Shown here: positions 45,101 to 51,894 of the stretch, in pieces
Layout of the letters: each line of letters starts with the position of its first letter
Position numbering within the stretch: the stretch's first letter is position 1
Assembly: GCF_010119225.1 (NCBI RefSeq)
Contig: NZ_WNKF01000021.1
Span: 24,301-88,300, forward strand
Reading direction: 5' to 3'
DNA from: Cyclobacterium roseum
Lineage (GTDB): Bacteria; Bacteroidota; Bacteroidia; Cytophagales; Cyclobacteriaceae
Length of the DNA: 64,000 nucleotides
Notes under the pieces: generated by a model
Told to the model about the DNA's origin: nothing
The model's input: the letters and a program-made list of their open reading frames with translations, nothing else
Database searches by the model: none
Position numbers and translations under genes: made by a program

Positions 45101-45547
45101 GATTTCAACTTGTTTATCAGGGGAGTTCATGGAAATGATATTAGAAATCTTCAACAGTCTGAACTGGGCGACGGTGTTCAGAAAATCAACCAAATAGCCA
45201 ATATTCTGGAAGATTCATGGACTCCAGAAAACCGGAATGCCAGCAGGCCGGTAATTGACGGCAACCGGGATTTTGCCAATTCTTACCGGGCCTCTGATTA
45301 TTTTATTGAAGATGGAAGCTTTATAAGGGTGCAGAATGTATCGATTGGTTATACCCTGCCGGTAACCAAATTTGTTCGAAACGCCAGGTTTTTTATCAGT
45401 GCCCAAAACCCAGTCCTGTTTACCAAATACAAGGGCTTTGATCCGGAGGTGAATAATCTGGGACAGAATAATCTCAACAGAGGAGATGATTACGATGCTT
45501 ATCCACGCTCCAAAACGTATACCGTTGGCGTCAATATTGGACTTTAA
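42140..45547 (+). CDS. SusC/RagA-type TonB-dependent outer-membrane transporter
   Basis: A 1135-residue outer-membrane transporter for oligosaccharides or similar ligands. Signal peptide to about residue 38 (MAHEIHAQ). An STN signalling domain follows (about 45-115; WGLEEIFQAVEGKTDYQFVF), then the CarboxypepD-regulatory-like domain (ITGKVIDSNGEGIPGVTVLVEGT, about 137-159), the TonB box/plug start EEVVVVGYGTQKKSDLTGS (about 214-232), and a large beta barrel ending TVGVNIGL. The STN domain marks it as a trans-envelope signalling SusC, consistent with the sigma/anti-sigma pair upstream. It is paired with SusD 6 bases downstream. Ligand unknown; the downstream genes suggest a sulfated or oxidised glycan. 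Confidence 0.96.
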   Translation: MKRKLLYLIEMVSKNLLYGLVLQCLFMTTLMAHEIHAQIKPIDESYIRLNKAEWGLEEIFQAVEGKTDYQFVFPEEILTNTARLQLKSKRQSVNELLLDIALGANLKFKQVDNSIYVARGNQTPEEPIEILIENRPITGKVIDSNGEGIPGVTVLVEGTTSGTATNIDGEFTINVPDGGVLVFSFIGYESQRVEVGNQTSLNITLMEDQSSLEEVVVVGYGTQKKSDLTGSISSIKGDAVKEFPITSIDQAIQGRAAGVQVTQASAAPGGGVSVRIRGSNSINSGSEPLYVIDGFPIYPDNSAYGVGGSRQPSNVMATINPNDIESIEILKDASATSIYGSRGSNGVVLITTKRGKSGESRIDYEASMSVQNISNPIGVLNGKDYATYLNTMEQSQGGAPIYTQSEIEAIGEGTNWLDEITRTGLISSHQLSFTGGNEKTQYAVVGNYFDNEGIIENTDFKRYGIRLNLDNKALNDRLTINSSWSINRTQSNNAPTDRGGPGGIIITALGLDPTVPVRNEDGTYALASYDGRFLTNPLQELQYVTDRDINNRILGNTSLTYKISEGLNFKTSIGADILSAGRTTFFPNENSRLGRDRAGELTKANRNSLNILNENILSYTNQLDEDHRLDIVAGYTFQKEVNEGMSATNRGLSASHVDQATLGGGTDIQIPSSNRREWLLKSFLGRINYNLMEKYLLTFSFRRDGSSRFGAANKWANFPSVAGAWRLVEEGFFQSSSLSNVVSDLKIRTSWGITGNSEIPVYNSQANLSEYNYVFGGNLVLGLADARLSNPGLKWETTTMYNLGLDFSFMENRLNLTTEYFHNNTEDLLLFVTIPSSLGFDSILKNSGSLENRGLEFSLNYVAINRADFRWDITGNVSFLRNKITDLGSSTPFFSGSTSSGHLGIPGSWVEDGNPIGVWRGYHFVGLFQSQEEIDNNPSRSGDKPGYPRYRDANDDGTITPEDFAIMGDPNPDFTWGLTTTLNYKKIDFNLFIRGVHGNDIRNLQQSELGDGVQKINQIANILEDSWTPENRNASRPVIDGNRDFANSYRASDYFIEDGSFIRVQNVSIGYTLPVTKFVRNARFFISAQNPVLFTKYKGFDPEVNNLGQNNLNRGDDYDAYPRSKTYTVGVNIGL

Positions 45548-45553
45548 TTAGAA

Positions 45554-47140
45554 ATGATCATGAAAAATTTATACAATAAAACAATAATTATCATGGGCTG
45601 TTTTTTTGCCCTGATGCTAATGGCCTGCGAAGAATTGGAGGAAAATCCGGATTTTATCACTAGGGATAATTTTTTCTCCACAGCCGAACAGATGGAATTG
45701 GGGGTAAATGCAATATATGATGGGATAGGAAGAGGAAGAGATGGCTGGAATCACTTTTACAACAGGTTTGTGTTTGAATGCAGGGTAGGTTACCAAGTGG
45801 GGTGGGAAAAAGGACCTTCTGATTTCCAAAATGGAAGTGTGACATCCACTGATGTATACATCGCCACTTACTGGAGAATTTCATATGAGAACATCAACAG
45901 GGCAAATGCACTGATAGAGAAAGCGGATGAATTGCAGGAAGCAGGGATTCCCAACCAGGGTTTGTTGGAAAGAGTAAAAGCAGAAGCCATGTTTCTACGG
46001 GCTTTTTATTATTTTAACCTGATCCGGTATTTCGATGATGTGCCTTATACGGATAGGATGACGGTCAATGATGAGGATTTGCCTTCCAATCAGGATGGCA
46101 AACGTAATGTCCTTGACTTGATTGAAAGGGATTTGACATTTGCTGCCGATGTATTACCTGGAATTTATTCAGCTGACAATTTGGGAAGGGCTACCAAGTG
46201 GGCTGCGATGGCCCTACAGGTAAAAGCCTACTTGCTGGATGAAAAATGGGTGGATGCTAAAAATACTGCGGAAACCATCATGGAAGAGGGAGGTTTTACG
46301 CTATTCGAGGATTTTGCCCATAATTTTGATGTAGCGCATGAAAATTCAGGAGAAAGGATATTTGAAGCCCAGGTTTCAGCATCCGCAGGAATTAGTGAAA
46401 ACCACAATCATCATTCTCATTTTGTTCCTGCTGACCTTCCCAATAGTATTGGGGGACAGGGATGGCATTGGTTAAACGGTACACAAGCATTTAGAATGAA
46501 ATATGATCCGGATGATAAACGAATTCCTGGCACCTTTATCAGTGAGTACCCCAGCAACCGTGTGGGTATGAACGATGAAGGAGAATACCCAATAGTGAAG
46601 TGGAGTGGCAATACTTCCTATAATTTGAGCCGGTTTGGAGGCTTGGTTTCTGCAGGCGCAGACCCCAATGATCCAGAGACTTTGGTGTATTCCAACGCCT
46701 GGACTTCAAAATGGGTGCAAATCGGTATTGCAAATCCTTCCCTTACTGAAAAAAATATTGTATATCTCCGATACGCTGATGTCCTTTTGGGTCATTCTGA
46801 AGCGGCAAATGAAAGTGGGACAGGGGATCCTTATTTTGGGATTAACGAGGTAAGAAACAGAGCTGGATTACCCCTTCTTTCCAATTTGGACCAATCTCAA
46901 TTGAGAGATGCCATTGTAGAAGAAAGGGTATTGGAGTTTGCTTTTGAACAGGAAACCTATGCAGAGTTGAAAAGAAAAAGTACGTATGGAGGCGAACAGG
47001 ATTATCTTGGTGATTATATACAGGAATTCATAGATACTTATGATGTGGACAGACAATTGTCCCCAGAAGACTATGTGCTGCCAATACCCTTGAATGAAAT
47101 TCTGGGTAATCCTAATGTCGAACAGCATTTGGACTATTAA
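45554..47140 (+). CDS. RagB/SusD-family outer-membrane lipoprotein
   Basis: A 528-residue surface lipoprotein that captures the ligand and delivers it to SusC. Lipobox LMLMACEE (Cys at residue 25 from the first ATG). N-terminal SusD pattern (DNFFSTAEQMELGVNAIYDGIG, about 37-58) and TPR-like helices (KAEAMFLRAFYYFNLIRYFDDVPYTD, about 141-166). C-terminal RagB pattern with YLRYADVLLGHSEAANES (about 401-418), INEVRNRAGLP and IVEERVLEFAFE (about 455-466). An internal ATG at 45560 is an alternative start. The carbohydrate-binding residues cannot be inferred. No glycoside hydrolase follows it. Confidence 0.96.
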   Translation: MIMKNLYNKTIIIMGCFFALMLMACEELEENPDFITRDNFFSTAEQMELGVNAIYDGIGRGRDGWNHFYNRFVFECRVGYQVGWEKGPSDFQNGSVTSTDVYIATYWRISYENINRANALIEKADELQEAGIPNQGLLERVKAEAMFLRAFYYFNLIRYFDDVPYTDRMTVNDEDLPSNQDGKRNVLDLIERDLTFAADVLPGIYSADNLGRATKWAAMALQVKAYLLDEKWVDAKNTAETIMEEGGFTLFEDFAHNFDVAHENSGERIFEAQVSASAGISENHNHHSHFVPADLPNSIGGQGWHWLNGTQAFRMKYDPDDKRIPGTFISEYPSNRVGMNDEGEYPIVKWSGNTSYNLSRFGGLVSAGADPNDPETLVYSNAWTSKWVQIGIANPSLTEKNIVYLRYADVLLGHSEAANESGTGDPYFGINEVRNRAGLPLLSNLDQSQLRDAIVEERVLEFAFEQETYAELKRKSTYGGEQDYLGDYIQEFIDTYDVDRQLSPEDYVLPIPLNEILGNPNVEQHLDY

Positions 47141-47814
47141 ACTGATATGGGAAGAAAACTTCTAAAAAATTGACCAAATTATGAGAATTGAAATTTCAAA
47201 ATCCAGATGACAATTAAAAAGATAACGACCCTAGTAGGTGTAATTTCAGTAGCCCCAAGTAAGCCATTTCTTGCAGTGCAACTTGGGGGGTATGAGACGG
47301 TAACGTAGGGTATTAGCTGCCAGTAAGCTAATCTCAACAATAAAACCGTCTTTTTCATAATTCTAGTGTCCATTATTCGTGAACTCTAAATACTTTCATG
47401 GATAGCCCCTTACCAAGTTCACATCCCCAACTGAAAGAGTTATAGGTTACTTGGTAGGGAAGTACTTGTAATTATGCCCAACTCTTTTGTTTTAAGTCTT
47501 TATTTTCGGGAATAAAATAGAATGCATTTGATATGCCAAAGGAGGGAGAATCAGTTTTCCCTCCTTTGTTTTTTTTATTAAATTAAAGCAATCTTTAATT
47601 TAATTCAGGTTATTATTAACCTGAGTATTTTTAATAAATTTCGCAAAATAAAATGATTCGACGTTGTGTTAGATATTCAAATAATTAATTAGGGTCTGCT
47701 TAGAAAACAAAAAAATGCGATGATATCATACCTTAAAAAAAATTAAAACCAGCATTAATCGCCCAGAAGCAACGGTTGGAGTAATAAAAATTCCATTCTT
47801 TAAAATAAAAAATC
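47141..47814. other. Long intergenic region with inverted repeats and a distant terminator
   Basis: No convincing protein-coding gene. Visible structures: CCCCAAGT (47253-47260) with ACTTGGGG (47281-47288); AGACGGT (47295-47301) with ACCGTCT (47345-47351), enclosing TTAGCT/AGCTAA, followed by TTTTTC; and a strong terminator at 47537-47576, about 400 bases past the susD stop. This could be a long 3' UTR, an independent small RNA, or the remains of a lost gene. The last 235 bases are AT-rich and lead to the repeated leader ORF at 47815. Confidence 0.5.
47537..47576 (+). terminator. Strong rho-independent terminator
   Basis: Perfect 11-bp stem CAAAGGAGGGA (47537-47547) / TCCCTCCTTTG (47558-47568), 10-base loop, then eight T. 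It is the only strong terminator between susD and the FAD oxidoreductase genes. Confidence 0.93.
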
Positions 47815-47919
47815 ATGAAATCGACACGATTAAAATTATCATTAAACACACAGGGCAATGATTATTTTAATCGTCAAAGATTCCATCTGACCATTAAAAA
47901 TCAAATTATAAACAGATGA
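47815..47919 (+). CDS. 34-codon leader ORF, copy A, overlapping the FAD oxidoreductase start
   Basis: ATG to TGA encodes MKSTRLKLSLNTQGNDYFNR followed by 14 more residues (QRFHLTIK, then NQIINR). The TGA stop overlaps the ATG of the next gene in an ATGA arrangement. A second copy with 99 of 105 identical bases lies at 61941-62045, with the same ATGA overlap to another gene. All six base differences would change amino acids, so selection on peptide sequence is not evident; length, frame, stop overlap and an internal hairpin are what is kept. Translation coupling or leader regulation of the downstream gene is inferred. I do not recognise the peptide. Confidence 0.55.
   Translation: MKSTRLKLSLNTQGNDYFNRQRFHLTIKNQIINR
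47826..47874 (+). promoter_or_regulatory. Conserved 49-nt leader hairpin, copy A
   Basis: ACGATTAAAAT (47826-47836) pairs with ATTTTAATCGT (47864-47874). After one T-T mismatch, ATCATT (47838-47843) pairs with AATGAT (47857-47862), leaving the loop AAACACACAGGGC. In copy B every paired base and the loop are identical, and only the mismatch position differs (C-T). It could be an RNA element or a DNA operator. Confidence 0.6.
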
Positions 47920-49625
47920 AAAATTACTTATTGACCTTATGTTTTGTTTTTTCTTTCCTGACCCTTCCACCGGTTCAGGCGCAAAACCAATCTTTTGATA
48001 TCGTTATTTACGGAGGCACTTCCGCCGGAGTAGCAGCTGCTATCCAAAGCTCCCGCATGGGCAAATCTGTAGTCCTCATCGAGCCTTCTGCTCATGTGGG
48101 GGGGCTGACCACCGGAGGACTGGGAGCCACCGATATTGGAAACAAGCAAGCCATTGGAGGAATTTCCAGGGAGTTTTATCAGGGGATCAAAAGCTACTAC
48201 GACAATCCGGACAACTGGAACTGGCAGGCGCGGTCCGACTATTTTACCCGTCCGGATCAGGGAAGGTCCAAAGAAGGAGAAGATGCCATGTGGACCTTTG
48301 AGCCCTCCGCTGCCAAAGCGGTTTATGAGCAAATGATGGCTGCCGAAAAAATCACCCTTGTCACCGGTAAGCGCCTGGATCGTTCCGCCGGGGTAAAAAG
48401 CCAAAATAACCGGATCAGCTCCATCACCATGGAAAGTGGGGAAACCTTTTCAGGCAAAGTCTTTATGGATGCCACCTATGAAGGAGACCTGATGGCAGCA
48501 GCAGGGGTGAGTTACATGGTCGGTAGAGAAGCCAACAGCGAATTTGGAGAAACCCTTAATGGTGTTCAGGCCAATTATTACAACCGGACCCTGAAAAACA
48601 ATGTCTCCCGCAATGCCATTCACCATAATTTCATTCCCGGAGTGGATCCCTATGTGGAGAAAGGAAACCCTTCCAGTGGCTTATTGCCCTTTATCATTGA
48701 AGGAGGCCCGGGAATAGATGGTTCGGCTGATGATAAACTTCAGGCCTATTGTTTCCGAATGACCCTGACCGATCATCCGGACAACCGGATTCCTTTTGAA
48801 AAGCCCGACAACTACAAAGAACTGGAATACGAGTTGTTGTTCAGAAATTACGAGGCTGCCACCGGACCGCTGGAAGAAATGTATCATTACGGTGATCCCC
48901 TGGTACCCTGGATCAATACCCCCATGCCCAACCGAAAGACCGATACCAATAACCAAAAGGGATTTTCTACTGACTTTGTAGGTCAAAATCACGGTTTTGC
49001 TGATGCCAGTTATGAAGAGCGGGAGGCCATTGCACAGCGCCACCTGGAATACCAGCAAGGCCTGATGTGGACACTGGCTTACCACCCCCGCATTCCTCAA
49101 AAAGTTAGGGATGTGGTATCCAAATGGGGAATGGCAAAGGATGAGTTTGAAGCACGAAACGGATGGACACCCCAACTCTATATCCGTGAAGCAAGGAGAA
49201 TGCGCAGCGATTATGTGGTCACCCAACGGGATTGTGAAGGACTGGAGCCACCGGTAGAAGATGTGGTGGGTTTGGCGGCCTATGGCATGGATTCCCATAT
49301 GGTGCAGCGCTACGTGGACCACAATGGCTACGTGCAGAATGAAGGCAACTTTGAAGCCCATGTGCCGGAACCCTACCCGATTCCTTACCGCGCCATTGTA
49401 CCCAAAAAAGGTGAAAAAGAAAATTTACTCGTTCCCGTTTGCGTAAGTTCCACCCATGTGGCCTTTGGGTCAATCCGGATGGAACCGGTATTTATGGTGT
49501 TGGGCCAATCTGCTGCCACGGCCGCCGCACTGGCCATTGACCAAAATATACCGGTGCAAGAAGTACCGTACGGGGATTTGAAAGATAAGCTGCTGAATGA
49601 TAATCAGATTTTAGCCCATGAATAA
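47916..49625 (+). CDS. Secreted FAD-dependent oxidoreductase, paralog 1
   Basis: A 569-residue flavoprotein of the FAD_oxidored (PF12831-like) type, exported by a Sec signal (FSFLTLPPVQAQ). The dinucleotide fold reads FDIVIYGGTSAGVAAAIQSS (about 27-46) with VVLIEPS as the second strand. HVGGLTTGGLGATDIG (about 60-75) is the family signature, and MDATYEGDLMAAAG (about 186-199) is a second shared motif. The C-terminus has FGSIRMEPVFMVLGQSAATAAALA. Two paralogs lie at 51895 and 55386. The reaction is not known; oxidation of a sugar or uronate in the periplasm is a guess from context. Its start codon overlaps the stop of the repeated leader ORF. Confidence 0.85.
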   Translation: MKNYLLTLCFVFSFLTLPPVQAQNQSFDIVIYGGTSAGVAAAIQSSRMGKSVVLIEPSAHVGGLTTGGLGATDIGNKQAIGGISREFYQGIKSYYDNPDNWNWQARSDYFTRPDQGRSKEGEDAMWTFEPSAAKAVYEQMMAAEKITLVTGKRLDRSAGVKSQNNRISSITMESGETFSGKVFMDATYEGDLMAAAGVSYMVGREANSEFGETLNGVQANYYNRTLKNNVSRNAIHHNFIPGVDPYVEKGNPSSGLLPFIIEGGPGIDGSADDKLQAYCFRMTLTDHPDNRIPFEKPDNYKELEYELLFRNYEAATGPLEEMYHYGDPLVPWINTPMPNRKTDTNNQKGFSTDFVGQNHGFADASYEEREAIAQRHLEYQQGLMWTLAYHPRIPQKVRDVVSKWGMAKDEFEARNGWTPQLYIREARRMRSDYVVTQRDCEGLEPPVEDVVGLAAYGMDSHMVQRYVDHNGYVQNEGNFEAHVPEPYPIPYRAIVPKKGEKENLLVPVCVSSTHVAFGSIRMEPVFMVLGQSAATAAALAIDQNIPVQEVPYGDLKDKLLNDNQILAHE

Positions 49626-49691
49626 CACATTGGTTAACCAAATCAGAAGCCATTCCTGACTGGAAGGTGGAGGCAGATAAAACAAGGAATA

Positions 49692-50145
49692 TTGGAAAGG
49701 AGAGATTTTATAGGACTTGTATCAACAGGGGGAATAGCTACTTCCGCTTTCCCCTTGTTTTCTACTTTTGGAAATCCGGTAAAATCGGATGATGTAGGTG
49801 GAGAAATGAAAGCAGATATAATCGTCGCCGGAGGAGGCTTGGGAGGTTTTGCTGCAACCATGGCCGTTTCCCTTTCAGATCCCATTGGGAGCCCTGCTAC
49901 CCATTCGGGTGGAAAACCTGATTCCTGCCAGTAAAAATATTGGAACCACCCATATTACCAATGGCTGTTACCGCCTGGCACCAGTAGAATGGAGTATTGG
50001 GGAGGCAGTCGGTTTGTTGATTGCATTTGCAAAAAATAAAAAAATATCCCCCAGGAAAGTAAGGGCCAACAGTAAATTATTAACTGAATTTCAAAATTTC
50101 ATCCGGTCTCAGGGGATCCAAACCCAATGGCCGGAAAATACCTAA
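49692..50145 (+). pseudogene. Remnant of a Tat-type FAD oxidoreductase (internal deletion and frame change)
   Basis: The first frame starts MERRDFIGLVSTGGIATSAF (Tat-like, TTG start at 49692) and reaches the FAD motif IIVAGGGLGGFAATMA (about 43-58), then loses sense near 49870 and stops at 49934. From about 49866 a second frame reads QIPLGALLPIRVENLIPASK and then NIGTTHITNGCYRLAPVEWS, which is a standard C-terminal end of FAD_oxidored-type proteins, continuing to the stop at 50143-50145. Roughly 400 codons that should lie between are missing and the frame shifts at the join. The gene is clearly non-functional. It sits 66 bases after paralog 1. Confidence 0.85.
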
Positions 50146-50156
50146 ACGTTGAACAC

Positions 50157-51554
50157 ATGAAGTATGTAACGGATAACACCAGGAGATCATTTATCAAAAA
50201 ACTCAGTGCCTCTGCCGTGGTGGCCACAGGAGTACCCCTGGCTACTGCCTCTCCAAAAGTGGCCGTTTCAATTTTGGAGAAAGGAAGAAGAAAAAACAGG
50301 ACGGCCAATGACCGCATTAGGATTGCGGTCATCGGAACCGGTGGCATGGGTATAGGGGATGTGAATACCGCACTCATGGTGGAAGGTGTAGAAGTGGTGG
50401 CTGCCTGTGACCTCTACGATGGGAGGCTTGTCCGTGCAAAAGAGCTATGGGGAAAGGACCTGTTTACCACCAAAGATTACCGGGAAATCCTGGAAAGATC
50501 CGATGTGGATGCCGTGATCAATGCCACCACAGACCATTGGCACCAAAAAATATGTTTGGATGCCATGGAAAAGAGGAAGCACGTCTATTGTGAAAAACCC
50601 ATGGTCCAAAAATCCGAAGACGGTCATGCCATCATCGCCATGCAAAAAAAGACCGGTAAGGTATTTCAGGTGGGGAGTCAATACGTAAGTTCCATTATAC
50701 ATGCCAAAGCAAAGGAGCTGATTGCCGCCGGGGAAATTGGAGAGATCAACTTTGCGGAAGCCCAAATCGACAGGCACAGTGCCAGAGGGGCCTGGCAATA
50801 TACCGTTCCGCTGGATGCTTCTCCCCAGACAGTAGACTGGGATACCTATCTGGGGCAGGCACCTGACCGGCCCTGGGATCCACTCCGGTTTTTTCGGTGG
50901 AGAAATTACCGGGATTATGGAACCGGGGTGGCCGGTGACCTGTATGTACACATGCTTTCCATGCTTCACTTTGTAACCGGTTCTAAAGGACCAAACCGCG
51001 TAATGGCCACAGGCGGCCTGCGATACTGGAAAGATGGCAGGGATGTACCGGATCTGCATCTGGGATTATTTGACTATCCTGAATCAGCTGAACATCCGGC
51101 TTTTAACCTGGCATTAAGAACCAATCTGGTCAGTGGAGGAGGCGATAATTTTCTATTTCGGATTGTAGGGTCGGAGGGGGATATTTCCATCGGCTTTACC
51201 GGCCTTACCTTACGCAAAACGCCCTTTCCCAAAGACCCCGGGATGTCCCTCAACAGTTTTCCCGAAGCCATGCAGGAAGCCATAAGAGCAGATCACCATA
51301 AAAAATACCCAGCTACAGCCTCTCTGGTAGGCCCCTCCGAGTTTGAATTCAAGGTTCCTTCCGATTACAAGGGAGATCGATACGAACACTTTGTCAATTT
51401 CTTTGACTCCATCCGGACGGGAAAACCAGTCGTAGAGGATGCGGTATTCGGACTTCGTGCATCCGGACCCACAGAAGCAGGGAATATCAGTTATTTTGAG
51501 AAAAAAATCATGGGCTGGGACCCGGAGAAGATGGAGCTTGTACATCAGGTTTAA
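50157..51554 (+). CDS. Tat-secreted Gfo/Idh/MocA oxidoreductase
   Basis: A 465-residue NAD(P)-dependent oxidoreductase family member exported by Tat (TRRSFIKKLSASAVVATGVPLATA). The ATG at 50157 is preferred over 50127, which lies inside the preceding remnant. The Rossmann motif is IAVIGTGGMGIGDV (about 56-69). The lysine motif is CEKPMVQKS (about 143-151), and DRHSARGAWQYTVP and WDPLRFFRWRNYRDYGTGVAGD (about 239-260) are typical of exported members. Family enzymes act on sugars or glycosides, and in Bacteroidota some make 3-keto sugars; the exact role here is unknown. It follows a broken FAD gene and precedes a broken DUF1080 gene. Confidence 0.85.
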   Translation: MKYVTDNTRRSFIKKLSASAVVATGVPLATASPKVAVSILEKGRRKNRTANDRIRIAVIGTGGMGIGDVNTALMVEGVEVVAACDLYDGRLVRAKELWGKDLFTTKDYREILERSDVDAVINATTDHWHQKICLDAMEKRKHVYCEKPMVQKSEDGHAIIAMQKKTGKVFQVGSQYVSSIIHAKAKELIAAGEIGEINFAEAQIDRHSARGAWQYTVPLDASPQTVDWDTYLGQAPDRPWDPLRFFRWRNYRDYGTGVAGDLYVHMLSMLHFVTGSKGPNRVMATGGLRYWKDGRDVPDLHLGLFDYPESAEHPAFNLALRTNLVSGGGDNFLFRIVGSEGDISIGFTGLTLRKTPFPKDPGMSLNSFPEAMQEAIRADHHKKYPATASLVGPSEFEFKVPSDYKGDRYEHFVNFFDSIRTGKPVVEDAVFGLRASGPTEAGNISYFEKKIMGWDPEKMELVHQV

Positions 51555-51593
51555 CCCTTTGGATAGGATTCATTTACCCATACATTTGACTTT

Positions 51594-51863
51594 ATGCAAC
51601 TAGAGAAATTTATTTATATTGTCCTCATCTTCCTTACCATAAGTGCTTGCGGGTCAGGTGACAGAAAGGAAAAAGAGATGCCGGAGGGAGCCTTTACAGC
51701 CAGGCCGGAAGCACCTAACAGGCTGACTGATGCCGAAAAAGCGGAAGGATGGGAGGTATTGTTGGATGGTGTCTCGACTGCCATGCAATTGTCCGGAAAA
51801 ATTGGCCTGCAGGGTCATGGCGGTCCGGTATGGTTTAAAAATATCAAGATCAGAAAGTTATAA
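51594..51863 (+). pseudogene. Internally deleted DUF1080 (3-keto-glycoside hydrolase-type) lipoprotein
   Basis: The 89-residue frame keeps a lipoprotein signal (LIFLTISACGSG), the N-terminal DUF1080 pattern NRLTDAEKAEGWEVLLDG (about 41-58), and then directly the C-terminal pattern GKIGLQGHGGPVWFKNIKIRKL (in about 68-89), which in complete proteins lies over 100 residues later. The middle of the domain, including the beta-sandwich active face, is missing. The frame is still open, so a short product could be made but would not be an enzyme. It is the second gene in this cluster with both ends kept and the middle lost. Confidence 0.82.
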
Positions 51864-51894
51864 CACGAAAATAGTACCCAAAAAACCCCAAATA

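Noticed and set aside
47179..47373. 64-codon minus-strand ORF after susD
   Set aside because: Overlaps inverted repeats, has no family pattern and no promoter; more likely non-coding.
51730..51894. Upstream extension of the paralog 2 FAD oxidoreductase to 51730
   Set aside because: The extra 55 codons overlap the DUF1080 remnant in another frame, and the lipoprotein signal begins only at 51895.
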